From NCBI RefSeq assembly GCF_900489465.1, contig NZ_UEFQ01000013.1, positions 558,001 through 622,000 on the forward strand: a stretch of DNA of 64,000 bases, read 5' to 3'. The stretch comes from Aequorivita sp. CIP111184 (GTDB lineage: Bacteria > Bacteroidota > Bacteroidia > Flavobacteriales > Flavobacteriaceae). A program made the translations under genes and the position numbers. Every line of letters starts with the position of its first letter. Within the stretch, counting starts at the first letter, position 1. This document shows, piece by piece, positions 9,222 through 19,390 of this stretch. The notes beneath the pieces are model-generated. The model was not told where the DNA came from, did not search any database, and saw only the letters and a list, made by a program, of their open reading frames with translations.

Positions 9222-10025
9222 ATGAAACAACCCGAACTAGGCCGCAAACTTCTAGAGCTTCGAAAGCAAAAAGGCTTCACGCAGGAAGAACTTGTAGAGC
9301 GGTGCAATATAAATGTGCGAACTATCCAGCGTATTGAAGCGGGGGAAGTTACTCCGCGAAGTTTTACACTTAAAACCATTTTGAATGCTTTGGGTGAGGA
9401 TTTGGAAAATCTGCAAGAATCAAAAACTACCGATTCTGAAAATTTCAATTTAGAAGGAATTAAATTCTCAACATTTTATCTAAAACTTGCATGGATTTGT
9501 GGGATCATTTATTTTCTCTCTGGCTTTGTGGAATTCGCTGTTGATTATGCCAGATTTCAAGAAGATGAATTGATAATTCCGAAAGCCGCATACATCAGTA
9601 TGAAATTTATAGTAATGATTGCCTACATTTATTTTTTGTGGGGCTTTGTTTTGAGTGGTAAAATCTTTAATAATTATTTACTGAAAATAGGAGTCTTCTT
9701 TTTAATTGGCACAACCATTCTGTTTTATGGTTACGATATGATTTCGCTTTATTTTGAACCTTTCAATATTGAATATGTTGTTGTTACACAATCCATTTTT
9801 TCCGGTATTGGGAGTATAATTTTTGGTTTAGCAATAATGCGCTTGAAAGAACCATTAGGGAAAATTCCAGAAATAGCCGGTGGATTTGAAGTAGTTAGCG
9901 GAATATTGTTTGCAATGGTTTTTATGGCTTGGTTGGGAATTACTTTTTTAATTCCGGCTATTATTTTACAAATTATTTTACTTTATAAAATTGAGGAGTT
10001 TGTGAAAAAGGAATCGGATGAATAA
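9222..10025 (+). CDS. Membrane-anchored XRE-family HTH regulator
   Basis: A 267-residue protein with an N-terminal XRE/Cro-type helix-turn-helix (about residues 5-60: LGRKLLELRKQKGFTQEELV, then NVRTIQRIEAGEVTPRSFTL) followed by five hydrophobic segments between about residue 82 and 255. Proteins of this shape are common in Flavobacteriia and are presumed transcription regulators tethered to the inner membrane; the signal they sense is unknown. The gene sits alone between mfd and the convergent cysM. An 11-bp tandem repeat lies in its promoter region. Confidence 0.8.
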   Translation: MKQPELGRKLLELRKQKGFTQEELVERCNINVRTIQRIEAGEVTPRSFTLKTILNALGEDLENLQESKTTDSENFNLEGIKFSTFYLKLAWICGIIYFLSGFVEFAVDYARFQEDELIIPKAAYISMKFIVMIAYIYFLWGFVLSGKIFNNYLLKIGVFFLIGTTILFYGYDMISLYFEPFNIEYVVVTQSIFSGIGSIIFGLAIMRLKEPLGKIPEIAGGFEVVSGILFAMVFMAWLGITFLIPAIILQIILLYKIEEFVKKESDE

Positions 10026-10055
10026 TTAAACAGGCTTTTTTTTCTTAGTAAAAAA

Positions 10056-10940
10056 CTAATCGAATAAAGTCGATGATAAATAACGGTCACCTCGATCACA
10101 GATTATTGCTACAATTACTCCGCTCTCTAAAGTTTCAGCTAGTTTTAAAGCTGCAGTTACACTTCCGCCACTGCTCATTCCGGCGAAAACACCCTCTTCT
10201 TCAGCTAAGCGCTTTGTCATTTTTGTAGCTTCTTCTTCACTTACTTCTATTACTTGATCCACTTTTTTGGGATTAAATATTTTAGGCAAATAAGCTTCCG
10301 GCCATTTTCGAATTCCAGGTATTTTAGAATTATCTGTGGGTTGCGCCCCTACAATTTGAATATTTTTATTCTTTTCTTTTAAAAATGTCGAAGTTCCCAT
10401 AATAGTGCCTGTAGTTCCCATTGCGGAAACAAAATGGGTTATTTTTCCTTCGGTATCATTCCAAATTTCAGGTCCTGTGGTTTTGTAATGTGCCTTCCAA
10501 TTATCTTCATTAGCAAATTGGTTAAATGAATAATAACCTTCATTTAAAACTTTTTGTTCTGCATAATCTCGTGAACCTTCTATTCCAATTTCTGATGAGG
10601 TTAAAGTTACCTTTGCCCCATAGGCCCGCATAGTTTGTACGCGTTCTTTGGTCGAATTTTCTGGCATAACTAGTTCTATGTTTAGCTTAAAAATTCCTGC
10701 TATCATAGCTAATGCTATTCCCGTATTACCACTTGTAGCTTCAATTAGTTTAGAGTCTTTATCAATTTCACCCCGTTCCAATGCAGAGATAATCATATTA
10801 TATGCAGCCCGATCTTTTACACTACCACCTGGATTGTTGCCTTCCATTTTCAAAAGCAAGGTTATGTTTGGATTTTTCACTAAACTTTTGGCTTCTATTA
10901 AGGGAGTATTTCCTATAATATCTAGAATGGTTTTATACAT
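10056..10940 (-). CDS. cysM: Cysteine synthase CysM
   Basis: A 294-residue fold-type II PLP enzyme that makes cysteine from O-acetylserine and sulfide or thiosulfate. The PLP lysine is K42 in [12 protein letters not shown], the substrate-binding loop is TSGNTG (about 69-74), and the phosphate-binding loop is [26 protein letters not shown] is typical of the CysM branch rather than CysK. The start overlaps the end of the serine acetyltransferase gene by eight bases, so the two successive steps of cysteine biosynthesis are translationally coupled. Normal length. Confidence 0.93.
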   Translation of the reverse strand: MYKTILDIIGNTPLIEAKSLVKNPNITLLLKMEGNNPGGSVKDRAAYNMIISALERGEIDKDSKLIEATSGNTGIALAMIAGIFKLNIELVMPENSTKERVQTMRAYGAKVTLTSSEIGIEGSRDYAEQKVLNEGYYSFNQFANEDNWKAHYKTTGPEIWNDTEGKITHFVSAMGTTGTIMGTSTFLKEKNKNIQIVGAQPTDNSKIPGIRKWPEAYLPKIFNPKKVDQVIEVSEEEATKMTKRLAEEEGVFAGMSSGGSVTAALKLAETLESGVIVAIICDRGDRYLSSTLFD

Positions 10941-11721
10941 TATCTGCTGTTTTAATTTTTACTTGATTGGTATTGGATACAATAGAATTTGGTGCAATTG
11001 AACTTGTTATCCACGTATTTCCGCCTATAACACTATTGGCTCCAATCGTTGTTTTTCCACCTAAAATAGTCGCATTCGCGTAAATAACTACGTTGTTTTC
11101 AACTGTTGGGTGGCGTTTTATATTGCGTAAATTTCTGGCTACTGAAAGCGCACCCAAGGTAACCCCCTGATAAATTTTTACATTATCTTTAATAATAGTA
11201 GTTTCTCCTATTACGGTACCTGTGGCATGATCTAGAAAAAAAGACTCTCCTATTTGTGCGCCGGGATTAATATCAGCTCCTGTAAAGCGGTGTGCATATT
11301 CGCTCATGAGTCTTGGCACTAAAGGCATTCCAAATTTATATAATTCGTGACTCAGTCTATAAATTACAATTGCGTAAAATCCTGGGTACGATAAATATAT
11401 TTCTTCAATTGAATTAGCTGCAGGATCGTTTTCTACAAATGCCTTTGCATCTTTATTCAGTTTTTCTAAAATTTCAGGAAGTTTTTTTAGGTAGAATTTC
11501 CACAGCTTTTTACATGGTTTTTCAGGCTTCCAACATGCAATTTCTACCAGTTCTTCAAAAAGTGTTTCTAGGACATCCAAATTTTTTGAAACAGAAGTTT
11601 CTGAATCAAATAGAGTATGAAATAAAATATTGGTAAACTCTTCAGTCCGTTCTTTTAAGCGATACTTTAAGTTAGGGTTTTCTTTTTGTTTTTGAATAGC
11701 TTGAATAATATCTTCTTTCAT
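10933..11721 (-). CDS. cysE: Serine O-acetyltransferase
   Basis: A 262-residue enzyme that transfers acetyl from acetyl-CoA to L-serine. The C-terminal half is a left-handed beta-helix of hexapeptide repeats, seen in [20 protein letters not shown], then [19 protein letters not shown], with catalytic Asp/His in the FLDHATG segment. The long alpha-helical N-terminal half matches the serine acetyltransferase form found in Bacteroidota. It is the first gene of a two-gene operon with cysM, with an eight-base overlap. O-acetylserine made here is the direct substrate of the next enzyme. Confidence 0.92.
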   Translation of the reverse strand: MKEDIIQAIQKQKENPNLKYRLKERTEEFTNILFHTLFDSETSVSKNLDVLETLFEELVEIACWKPEKPCKKLWKFYLKKLPEILEKLNKDAKAFVENDPAANSIEEIYLSYPGFYAIVIYRLSHELYKFGMPLVPRLMSEYAHRFTGADINPGAQIGESFFLDHATGTVIGETTIIKDNVKIYQGVTLGALSVARNLRNIKRHPTVENNVVIYANATILGGKTTIGANSVIGGNTWITSSIAPNSIVSNTNQVKIKTADNV

Positions 11722-11802
11722 AATTGGGATTAATTATAACTGAATCTAGGGAGGTCGTTTATTCAACCCTAAAATTACAGAAATACTATAGAAGATTCTC
11801 TT

Positions 11803-12165
11803 TCAAAAATGATAAAAAGCGTTTTCAAAATGCTCTAATTTCTCAACTTTTTGATTTTTCAGAATCGCAATAATATCGAAGCGCACTTCAACATTAAGGT
11901 CATTTGAAATAATATATTCATTGGCTGCTTTTACCAGATTTTTAATTTTCCCGGGAGTTACAAAACTTTGTGGATCGCCGAAAAAATCACTGTTTCGGGT
12001 TTTTACTTCTACTATTACAACAGTTTCTTCTTCCTTTTGGGCAATTATATCAATCTCGGCTTTGTCAAAATAAAAATTACGGCGTAGTATTTTATAGCCG
12101 TTTTTCAATAAATATTGAGCGGCTAATTCTTCTCCTAATTTTCCGAGTTCGTTGTGACTGGCCAT
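11803..12165 (-). CDS. YraN family protein (UPF0102), endonuclease-like fold
   Basis: A 120-residue YraN/UPF0102 protein. The start LGKLGEELAAQYL, the middle AEIDIIAQKEEETVVIVEVKTR and FGDPQSFVTPGKIKNLVKAA are diagnostic. The D...E.K pattern is that of restriction-endonuclease-like folds, but a biochemical role is not established for the family. It is 22 bases downstream of the LD-carboxypeptidase gene on the same strand, so the two probably form an operon. Confidence 0.9.
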   Translation of the reverse strand: MASHNELGKLGEELAAQYLLKNGYKILRRNFYFDKAEIDIIAQKEEETVVIVEVKTRNSDFFGDPQSFVTPGKIKNLVKAANEYIISNDLNVEVRFDIIAILKNQKVEKLEHFENAFYHF

Positions 12166-12187
12166 TATTAAAGTTATAAGCTTACGG

Positions 12188-13084
12188 CTAAAAGCTTAAA
12201 GCAATTTTATTTTCTATTACATTTAATTCAACTTCTCTTCCTATAATCAATGCTTTGTTATCTTTAATATGTCCCGCGGGAAAATTTGAAATTACAGGGT
12301 ACTTATATTCTTTCACCAAATCAATAATTATTTCCTCAGCTGTTTTTCCGAAGTAAACTTTGTTGTCTTTCATCTCTGTCATTCCGCCAATTATTAAAGC
12401 GTTCAAATTTTTGAGATAACCACTTCGCTTTAAATTCACCATCATTCGGTCAATATGGTAGAGCATTTCGTCAAGATCTTCAATAAAAAGAATCTTCCCG
12501 TCCGTTTTCATTTCTGAAGCACTTCCGCAGAGCGAATAAAGCACCGAAAGATTTCCGCCAATAAGTTGTCCTCTTAGAACTCCCAGCGGAGCGAGGGAAT
12601 CTTTCCTTTCAAACTCAATATTATAATTTTTACCAAATAAAACTTTCCGAATAGATTCTACAGTTTCGGAGGTTTTATTTTCAATTTCCAAACACATTTG
12701 CGCGTGCAGCGTTTCAATTCCCAAATTATGGATGTGTGAGTGCAGCACAGTTACATCACTATAACCAACAATCCATTTTGGATTTTTTTTAAATGCTGAA
12801 AAATTAAGCTTGTCAATAATTCGAACTGTTCCGTAACCGCCGCGAGCGCACCAAATGGCTTTCACGTTAGGATCATCAAGCATTTGCTGAAAATCTGCTG
12901 CACGTAATTCATCGCTTCCAGCAAATTGGTTTTCTTCTGCGCCGATAGTTTTTCCTAAAACGGCTTTCAATCCCCAACTTTCAAGCAATTGAAGTGCAGC
13001 TTTTAATTCTTCTTTTGAAATTTTCCGTGCGGTGGAAACAATGGCCACCGTATCGCCCTTTTGAAGTGTGTTTGGAGTAATCAT
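12188..13084 (-). CDS. LD-carboxypeptidase (peptidase family S66)
   Basis: A 298-residue S66 serine peptidase, related to LdcA, that removes the terminal D-alanine from tetrapeptides during peptidoglycan recycling. Visible signatures are the start KGDTVAIVSTARKI, the nucleophile region WCARGGYGTVRI (Ser replaced by Gly-Gly-Tyr context typical of the family before IDKLNF), GGNLSVL, and IEDLDEMLYHIDRM. The ATG at 13084 is chosen; a GTG six codons upstream is weaker. No signal peptide, so a cytoplasmic role is likely. It is divergent from metG and probably co-transcribed with yraN. Confidence 0.88.
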   Translation of the reverse strand: MITPNTLQKGDTVAIVSTARKISKEELKAALQLLESWGLKAVLGKTIGAEENQFAGSDELRAADFQQMLDDPNVKAIWCARGGYGTVRIIDKLNFSAFKKNPKWIVGYSDVTVLHSHIHNLGIETLHAQMCLEIENKTSETVESIRKVLFGKNYNIEFERKDSLAPLGVLRGQLIGGNLSVLYSLCGSASEMKTDGKILFIEDLDEMLYHIDRMMVNLKRSGYLKNLNALIIGGMTEMKDNKVYFGKTAEEIIIDLVKEYKYPVISNFPAGHIKDNKALIIGREVELNVIENKIALSF

Positions 13085-13121
13085 GAATCTATTTAAACCC
13101 ACAAATTACTACATTTATATG

Positions 13122-13129
13122 TACTTTTG
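13122..13129 (+). promoter_or_regulatory. Bacteroidota -7 element of metG
   Basis: TACTTTTG fits the TAnnTTTG consensus and ends 17 bases before the metG start codon. A good -33 TTTG at the usual spacing is not visible, so confidence is moderate. Confidence 0.5.
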
Positions 13130-13146
13130 TCATCTCAAAAAAAATT

Positions 13147-15222
13147 ATGGATCAAAACCCAAACAGGTATACAATTACCGCCGCTTTGCCTTATACAAAT
13201 GGTCCCGTTCACATCGGGCATCTAGCAGGTGTTTATGTGCCAGCAGATATTTATGCACGTTACCAACGGCTTCAAAACAAAGATGTTGCCTTTATTTGCG
13301 GTAGTGATGAACACGGAGTGCCAATCACCATAAAAGCAAAAAAGGAAGGCATCACGCCACAGCAAGTGGTTGATAAATACCACGAAATCATCAAAAAAAG
13401 TTTTGCCGATTTTGGAATTTCCTTTGATAATTATTCACGCACTTCTGCGGAAATCCATCATAAAACTGCTTCTGAATTTTTCAAGAAACTCTATGAAGAC
13501 GGAAAATTTATTGAAGAAGTGACCGAACAATTATACGATGAAGAGGCAAACCAGTTTTTGGCAGATCGTTTTGTTGTGGGAACTTGTCCAAAATGTGGTT
13601 TTGAAGAAAGCTATGGCGACCAATGCGAAAACTGTGGCACCAGCCACAACGCAACAGATTTGATAAATCCACGAAGTGCAATTTCGGGAAATAAGCCTAT
13701 TCTGAAAGAAACGAAACATTGGTTTTTACCTTTGAATGAATACGAAGATTTTTTAAGAGAGTGGATTCTTATCGACCACAAAAAAGATTGGAAAACCAAC
13801 GTTCTCGGGCAATGCAAAAGCTGGATTGACGATGGTTTGCGTCCCCGCGCCGTTACTCGCGATTTGGATTGGGGAATTCCAGTACCCGTAAAAGGTGCCG
13901 AGGGAAAAGTACTTTATGTGTGGTTTGATGCACCGATTGGCTATATTTCTTCAACTAAAGAATGGGCGGAGCGAGAAGGCAAAAATTGGGAAGATTATTG
14001 GAAAGATGAAAATACAAAACTCCTCCATTTTATAGGGAAAGACAATATTGTTTTCCATTGTATTATTTTCCCGGCAATGTTGAAAGCAGAGGGAAGTTAC
14101 ATACTTCCTGAAAATGTTCCGGCAAACGAATTTTTGAATCTAGAAGGCAACAAAATTTCAACTAGTAAAAACTGGGCGGTTTGGCTGCACGAATATTTGG
14201 AGGATTTTCCAAACCAGCAGGATGTGTTGCGTTATACTTTAACTGCAAACGCTCCCGAGACAAAGGATAACGACTTTACTTGGGCCGATTTTCAAGCCCG
14301 AAATAATAATGAATTGGTTGCCATCTTCGGAAATTTCATAAACCGAGTCATGGTTTTAACTGATAAATATTACGAAGGAATTGTACCAAATGCAGGAGCG
14401 TTTTCAGAAGTTGATGAACAGACCTTAAGCGAATTGAAAGCCTATCCAACGGTGATTGCAAGTTCCTTGGAGCGTTATCGCTTTCGTGAAGCGCAGGGAG
14501 AATTAATGAATGTTGCCCGCCTCGGAAACAAATATCTAGCAGATGAAGAGCCATGGAAAACTATCAAAACTGATGAGGAGCGAACCAAAACCGTGATGTA
14601 TGTTGCATTGCAAATTGCTTCCGCGTTGGCAGTTTTGAGTGAACCATTTTTACCATTTACTTCAGATAAGTTGAAAAACATGCTCAATATCCGCTCGAAC
14701 GCGGTCGAGACCTCTTTGAAATGGGATGATGTTTCTACCGAATCAGAATTACTAAAACCCGGACATAAATTGGACAAAGCCGAATTGCTTTTCAGCAAAA
14801 TAGAAGACGAGCAAATTCAACAACAATTAGATAAACTACAAGCAAGCAAGAAAATGAACGAAGCAGCAAACAAAAAGGTAACTCCACAAAAAGAAACCAT
14901 TCAATACGATGATTTCGCAAAACTTGATATGCGGGTGGGAACAATCATTGAAGCGGAAAAAATGCCCAAAGCAGATAAACTTTTGGTTTTAAAAATTGAT
15001 ACAGGCATTGACGTTCGCACCATTGTTTCCGGTATCGCGCAAAGTTTTAAAGCTGAAGATATTATTGGCAAAAAAGTTACTGTTTTGGTAAATCTTGCGC
15101 CGCGGGCCCTTAGAGGTGTGGAAAGCCAAGGAATGATTTTAATGACCGAAAATGCGGAAGGAAAACTTGTTTTTGTAAATCCTGGAGAAGATGGGGTTGA
15201 GAATGGGGCGACGATTAATTAA
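13147..15222 (+). CDS. metG: Methionine-tRNA ligase
   Basis: A 691-residue class I synthetase that charges tRNA-Met. The HIGH motif is PVHIGHLAG (residues 20-28), a zinc knuckle is [18 protein letters not shown] (about 144-161), and the KMSKS equivalent is KISTSKN (about 338). The anticodon-binding domain follows, then a linker rich in Gln, Lys and Asn (about 555-590), and a C-terminal EMAP/Trbp111-like tRNA-binding domain ([12 protein letters not shown] to the end) that promotes dimerisation. A small palindrome at 14694-14709 encodes RSNAVETS in the anticodon domain and may be an in-frame insertion. Complete length. Confidence 0.97.
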   Translation: MDQNPNRYTITAALPYTNGPVHIGHLAGVYVPADIYARYQRLQNKDVAFICGSDEHGVPITIKAKKEGITPQQVVDKYHEIIKKSFADFGISFDNYSRTSAEIHHKTASEFFKKLYEDGKFIEEVTEQLYDEEANQFLADRFVVGTCPKCGFEESYGDQCENCGTSHNATDLINPRSAISGNKPILKETKHWFLPLNEYEDFLREWILIDHKKDWKTNVLGQCKSWIDDGLRPRAVTRDLDWGIPVPVKGAEGKVLYVWFDAPIGYISSTKEWAEREGKNWEDYWKDENTKLLHFIGKDNIVFHCIIFPAMLKAEGSYILPENVPANEFLNLEGNKISTSKNWAVWLHEYLEDFPNQQDVLRYTLTANAPETKDNDFTWADFQARNNNELVAIFGNFINRVMVLTDKYYEGIVPNAGAFSEVDEQTLSELKAYPTVIASSLERYRFREAQGELMNVARLGNKYLADEEPWKTIKTDEERTKTVMYVALQIASALAVLSEPFLPFTSDKLKNMLNIRSNAVETSLKWDDVSTESELLKPGHKLDKAELLFSKIEDEQIQQQLDKLQASKKMNEAANKKVTPQKETIQYDDFAKLDMRVGTIIEAEKMPKADKLLVLKIDTGIDVRTIVSGIAQSFKAEDIIGKKVTVLVNLAPRALRGVESQGMILMTENAEGKLVFVNPGEDGVENGATIN
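14694..14709. repeat. Palindrome inside metG
   Basis: CTCGA-ACGCGG-TCGAG, more GC-rich than its surroundings, within the metG reading frame. The sequence TCGAACGCGGTCGAGACC resembles the arms of the intergenic element at 3367-3439 (TCGAGCTCAGTCGGGACC). It may be an in-frame insertion of the same repeat family. Confidence 0.45.
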
Positions 15223-15228
15223 TTTTTT

Positions 15229-16695
15229 ATGAAGATAAAACTGCTGTTTTTTTCGTTTCTGGTTTCATTTCAAGTTTTCTCTCAAAAACCGTTTCTTTCT
15301 ATCCCCAATGATTTAAAAACACGGAGTAAATCACCTGGAGATGCTTTTGCTGTTGTAGAAAATGAAAATAACACCTTTGCTATTTTTCTTGACGATAATA
15401 AAACTCTTAACGGGTATTTATATTCCGAGAATTTGGAGCCGTTGGGAAAATTTTCTTCCGATGGTTTGCCCAAGTTTTATAATGAAATTATTGGAAGCAC
15501 ACATAGAAATGGACAAATTAGACTTTTTGTTAAAAATCAAAATAATAAAAACTTTGGAAGTGTTCTTTTTGACTTTAATAGAAAGGCCACATTGGAAACA
15601 GAGTATAATTTTAAACTTAAGAATGAAACATACTTACAGTCACACAGTTTCCGAGATAAATTCTACATTTTAACCGTTAGCAGAAATAGTTCATTATTAA
15701 ATATTTATGTCTTTGATCATGATGGTAAATTTGATAAAAAATCCTTCGATTTTAACGATAAATATTTTGGAGACAGAAAAAATAAGCAAGTAGACCTCGA
15801 TTTTCTTTTAACTAATAGGGAACAATTTAAAACAGAAGGTTCTGTCGTGAAAATTGAAGAATCAAATCCTAATAACATTTCAATAACAAGTAATCTCAAT
15901 AAAATTTACGATCGCAACAATTCATTCCTTCTAACAATTGATGGGGGATTGCTATACACTTATATTTTAGAATTTAATGTGCCCGAATTAACAGTAAATT
16001 TAAAAACGATTGAAAAGGAACAATTTCCATTTGAAGGTTTTTTGCCTGAAAGCAATTCCTATATTTTCAAGGATAACATTTATCAAATAAGTGCTTTGAG
16101 TGACACCTTGATATTTACAGTAAAAAATATTGACACAAAACAAGAAATAAAAAGAATTGAACTCTCAAAAGACGAAGAAATAACATTTAAAAATAGCCCA
16201 ATAATTCAAGAAGGAACTTCTTTTGGCGCCAAGAAACGACGGGAACTGGATAAAACATCTCAGTTTCTTCGTAAAATTACTACCGAAGATATTGGTTTGG
16301 CAGTAATTTCCACAAAAAATGGATATCAAATAACCATGGGCGGCAATATGGAAATATCAAATAGCGGTGGTGGGGGTGCAATGGTCATGACTGGTTTGAA
16401 TACAGGAATGGCTATCGCAACGGTTGGTGCGTTTACATTTTCTTTTAATCCAGTATTTTATTCTTTTTATTCCTATAAGTTTAATAAATCTACCCGGATT
16501 GAATGCTTGTTTGATAAAAATTTTGAACATATTCCTGGAGTTACACCTCATAATGTTTTTGACACAATAGAAGCATTTACTTTAAAAAATCCGAAAGCGA
16601 AGGCCGAGACTATTTTTAAGCTTCAGAATTCTTTTATTTATGGAAAATATAATGATGAAGCAGATATTTATGAGCTTTTTAAATTTTCAGATTAA
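15229..16695 (+). CDS. Secreted protein of unknown function
   Basis: A 488-residue protein I do not recognise. It starts with a clear signal peptide (MKIKLLFFSFLVSFQVFSQ, cleavage likely after FSQ), so it is exported to the periplasm or outer surface. The body is rich in beta-strand-like stretches, Asn, Lys and Phe, with no catalytic motif that I can see. Near residues 370-405 there is a glycine-rich, hydrophobic stretch (SNSGGGGAMVMTGLNTGMAI) that could be a membrane-inserting or loop segment. No sorting tail. It lies six bases after metG and ten before tex on the same strand. Confidence 0.7.
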   Translation: MKIKLLFFSFLVSFQVFSQKPFLSIPNDLKTRSKSPGDAFAVVENENNTFAIFLDDNKTLNGYLYSENLEPLGKFSSDGLPKFYNEIIGSTHRNGQIRLFVKNQNNKNFGSVLFDFNRKATLETEYNFKLKNETYLQSHSFRDKFYILTVSRNSSLLNIYVFDHDGKFDKKSFDFNDKYFGDRKNKQVDLDFLLTNREQFKTEGSVVKIEESNPNNISITSNLNKIYDRNNSFLLTIDGGLLYTYILEFNVPELTVNLKTIEKEQFPFEGFLPESNSYIFKDNIYQISALSDTLIFTVKNIDTKQEIKRIELSKDEEITFKNSPIIQEGTSFGAKKRRELDKTSQFLRKITTEDIGLAVISTKNGYQITMGGNMEISNSGGGGAMVMTGLNTGMAIATVGAFTFSFNPVFYSFYSYKFNKSTRIECLFDKNFEHIPGVTPHNVFDTIEAFTLKNPKAKAETIFKLQNSFIYGKYNDEADIYELFKFSD

Positions 16696-16704
16696 TTTTC
16701 TATT

Positions 16705-18846
16705 ATGAAAAGCCTCTTTCAATACATAACCTCCCAAACCCAACTTCCTGAAAAAAGCGTTCAAAACACTGTAAAGCTTTTAAACGAAGATTGCACCATT
16801 CCTTTTATTTCACGCTATAGAAAAGAATTAACGGGAAATCTGGATGAGGTTCAGATTGGCGATATCGTAAAATTCAAAGAGCAGTTTGAAGCGCTTGAAA
16901 AACGCAAAACAGCTATCCTTAAATCTTTGGAAGAACAGAAGGTTTTGACTTCTGAACTTCAGAAGAAAATTGAGGGAGCTACAGATTTAATCGCTTTGGA
17001 AGATTTGTATCTGCCGTACAAAAAAAAGCGAAAAACAAAGGCAGACACCGCCCGAGAAAATGGGTTGGAGCCGTTGGCGAAAATTTTAATGGCCCAGACC
17101 CGAAGTCTCGGGACTTCTGATATTTCTTCAATCGCATTAAAATATGTGAAAGGCGAAGTAAATTCTAAAGAAGAAGCTTTGGAAGGCGCACGCCACATTA
17201 TAGCTGAATGGATCAACGAACGCACCGATATTCGGAATATGCTGCGGCACCAATTGGAGCGTTTTGCAGCGATTTCAACCAAAGTTGTAAAGAAGCTTGA
17301 AGATGACGAAAAAGCGCAGAAATTCCGTGATTATTTTGATTGGAACGAAGCTTTAAATAGAATTCCCTCACACCGATTGCTGGCAATTCTGCGCGCAACT
17401 TCCGAAGGGTTCATTCGCCAAAAAATAGAAATTGATGATGAAAAAGCAATCTCAAAAATTGAAGATCGCGTTGTAAAACTGAACGATGCTGCTTCAAAAC
17501 AAATAAAACTTGCAATTGAAGATAGCTACAAACGGCTTTTGTTTCCAGCACTTTCAAATGAAGCATTATCTGCAGCCAAAGAGAAAGCAGATGAAACCGC
17601 AATTAATGTTTTCGCCAAAAACTTAAAACAACTTTTGCTAGGTTCGCCTTTGGGTGAAAAGCGGGTTTTGGCTATTGATCCTGGTTTTAAAAGTGGTTGT
17701 AAAGTTGTTTGTCTTGACGCTCAAGGCGGTTTACAGCACAATGAAACCATTTATCCACATGCGCCAAAAAACGACACCAAAGGCGCGATAAAAAAGATAA
17801 GCTCGCTAGCAGATGCTTATAAAATAGAAGCCATCGCTATAGGAAATGGAACTGCTTCGCGGGAAACAGAGCAATTTATAAAACGAATTCAGTTTAAAAA
17901 CCCGATGCAGGTTTTTGTGGTGAGCGAGGCTGGGGCATCTATCTACTCGGCTTCAAAAATTGCTCGGGATGAATTTCCGAATTATGATGTTACCGTTCGC
18001 GGTTCAGTTTCTATCGGCCGCCGTTTGCAGGATCCTTTGGCGGAACTGGTAAAAATTGACGCAAAATCCATCGGTGTTGGTCAATATCAGCACGATGTGG
18101 ATCAGTCAAAATTGAAAAGTTCGTTGGACACATCTGTAGAAATGTGTGTAAATTCTGTTGGGGTGAATATAAATACCGCAAGCATTCCTTTACTGAGTTA
18201 CGTATCGGGAATCGGCCCAAAACTGGCTGAAAATGTGGTAAATTATCGTGAAGAAAACGGTGCATTCTCTTCAAGAGAAGAAGTTAAAAAAGTTCCACGT
18301 TTAGGCGGAAAAGCGTTTGAGCAGGCAGCCGGATTTCTTCGAATAAAAAACGGTAAAAATCCATTAGACGATTCTTCCGTGCATCCCGAAAGTTATTCGG
18401 TGGTTTCAAAAATGGCGAAGGATGAAGGGGTAAAAATTTTTGAATTGATTGGAAATAAAGCGCTGCTTCAGAAAATAGATTTAGAAAAATACACTTCAGA
18501 AAAAATTGGACTTCCCACTTTGCAAGATATTATCAAGGAATTGGAAAAACCAGGACTTGACATTCGCGAAGAGGCGAAAGTTTTCACTTTCAACCAAAAT
18601 ATAAAAACCATTAAAGATTTGCAGGAAGGCCAATTGCTGCCTGGAATTGTGAATAACATTACTAATTTCGGCTGTTTTGTGGATATTGGAATAAAGGAAA
18701 GTGGCTTAATTCACGTTTCGAACCTTGCCGACAAATATGTTTCAGATGTTAGTGAGCACGTGCATTTGCACCAACAAATTGTGGTAAAAGTATTGGAGGT
18801 TGATGTGCCCAGAAAGCGAATTCAGCTGAAATTACACAAAAATTAA
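16705..18846 (+). CDS. tex: Tex family RNA-binding transcription accessory protein
   Basis: A 713-residue Tex protein. The domains are in the standard order: N-terminal Tex helical region (FISRYRKELTGNLDEVQ), a YqgF-like RNase H fold (RVLAIDPGFKSGCKVVCLD, about 313-331), two helix-hairpin-helix motifs (LLSYVSGIGPKLAENVVNYR and the following RLGGKAFEQAAGFL), and a C-terminal S1 RNA-binding domain (LLPGIVNNITNFGCFVDIG onwards). The family helps transcription and RNA handling, but its exact function is unsettled. A palindrome at 17099-17117 encodes RSLGTS in the N-terminal region and may be an in-frame insertion. Otherwise complete. Confidence 0.94.
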   Translation: MKSLFQYITSQTQLPEKSVQNTVKLLNEDCTIPFISRYRKELTGNLDEVQIGDIVKFKEQFEALEKRKTAILKSLEEQKVLTSELQKKIEGATDLIALEDLYLPYKKKRKTKADTARENGLEPLAKILMAQTRSLGTSDISSIALKYVKGEVNSKEEALEGARHIIAEWINERTDIRNMLRHQLERFAAISTKVVKKLEDDEKAQKFRDYFDWNEALNRIPSHRLLAILRATSEGFIRQKIEIDDEKAISKIEDRVVKLNDAASKQIKLAIEDSYKRLLFPALSNEALSAAKEKADETAINVFAKNLKQLLLGSPLGEKRVLAIDPGFKSGCKVVCLDAQGGLQHNETIYPHAPKNDTKGAIKKISSLADAYKIEAIAIGNGTASRETEQFIKRIQFKNPMQVFVVSEAGASIYSASKIARDEFPNYDVTVRGSVSIGRRLQDPLAELVKIDAKSIGVGQYQHDVDQSKLKSSLDTSVEMCVNSVGVNINTASIPLLSYVSGIGPKLAENVVNYREENGAFSSREEVKKVPRLGGKAFEQAAGFLRIKNGKNPLDDSSVHPESYSVVSKMAKDEGVKIFELIGNKALLQKIDLEKYTSEKIGLPTLQDIIKELEKPGLDIREEAKVFTFNQNIKTIKDLQEGQLLPGIVNNITNFGCFVDIGIKESGLIHVSNLADKYVSDVSEHVHLHQQIVVKVLEVDVPRKRIQLKLHKN
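17099..17117. repeat. Palindrome inside tex
   Basis: CCCGA-AGTC-TCGGG at 17099-17112 overlaps GAAGTC-TCGG-GACTTC at 17102-17117. The first hairpin has the same form as the hairpins of the tRNA-Arg locus (CCCCGAAGCGTCGGGG). It lies in frame within the tex gene. Confidence 0.5.
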
Positions 18847-18946
18847 ATTCTTCAAAATAGTTTTCAGCAATTGCTAAACATTTCCCAAACCATCTAAAAC
18901 AAAAGTGGTTGATCTGAATATTTCTTATCTTGAAAGGAAAATAATT

Positions 18947-19363
18947 ATGAGTAAAGAAAGGAACATTCAGGCACAGGAAACATTTGGCGATGCAGTAAAT
19001 TCAGGAAATTTGGAAAACATCCGTGGGGTTGTTTCAGAAAATGTAAAAGACCACGATCCAGCTGAAATACAGGGAAAAGGAGCGCAAGGATTTATTGATT
19101 TTTTTAGTATGATGCGAAAAGCTTTTCCAGACTTTAAAGTTGATGTGAAACACATGGTTACGGATGAGGAAAATGTAAGTTTTGCATATACTGCTTCTGG
19201 CACACATAAAGGAAATTTTATGGGAATTTCCCCTACTGGAAAAAGTTTTCAAGTCCGAGGCATGCAAATAAGTCGTTTTGAAGATGGTAAATTAATAGAA
19301 CGTTGGGGAAGTACCGATGAACTTGGAATTTTGAAACAATTGGGCTTTGATCCCACTTCATAA
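18947..19363 (+). CDS. SnoaL-like ester cyclase family protein
   Basis: A 138-residue NTF2-fold protein of the SnoaL-like/ester cyclase group. The pattern NIRGVVSENVKDHDP, then GFIDFFSMMRKAFPDFKVDV, then GTHKGNFMGISPTGKSFQVRGMQ, then GKLIERWGSTDELG is characteristic. Members range from polyketide cyclases to general hydrolase-like proteins; the substrate here cannot be told. The ATG at 18947 is chosen over an upstream GTG at 18905 because the family N terminus begins close to it. It stands alone between tex and the HDAC-like gene. Confidence 0.8.
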   Translation: MSKERNIQAQETFGDAVNSGNLENIRGVVSENVKDHDPAEIQGKGAQGFIDFFSMMRKAFPDFKVDVKHMVTDEENVSFAYTASGTHKGNFMGISPTGKSFQVRGMQISRFEDGKLIERWGSTDELGILKQLGFDPTS

Positions 19364-19390
19364 GGATTCAGTTCAAATTACATACGCTGA

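Noticed and set aside
13068-13304. Frame of 78 codons across the metG start
   Set aside because: Shadow of metG in another frame.
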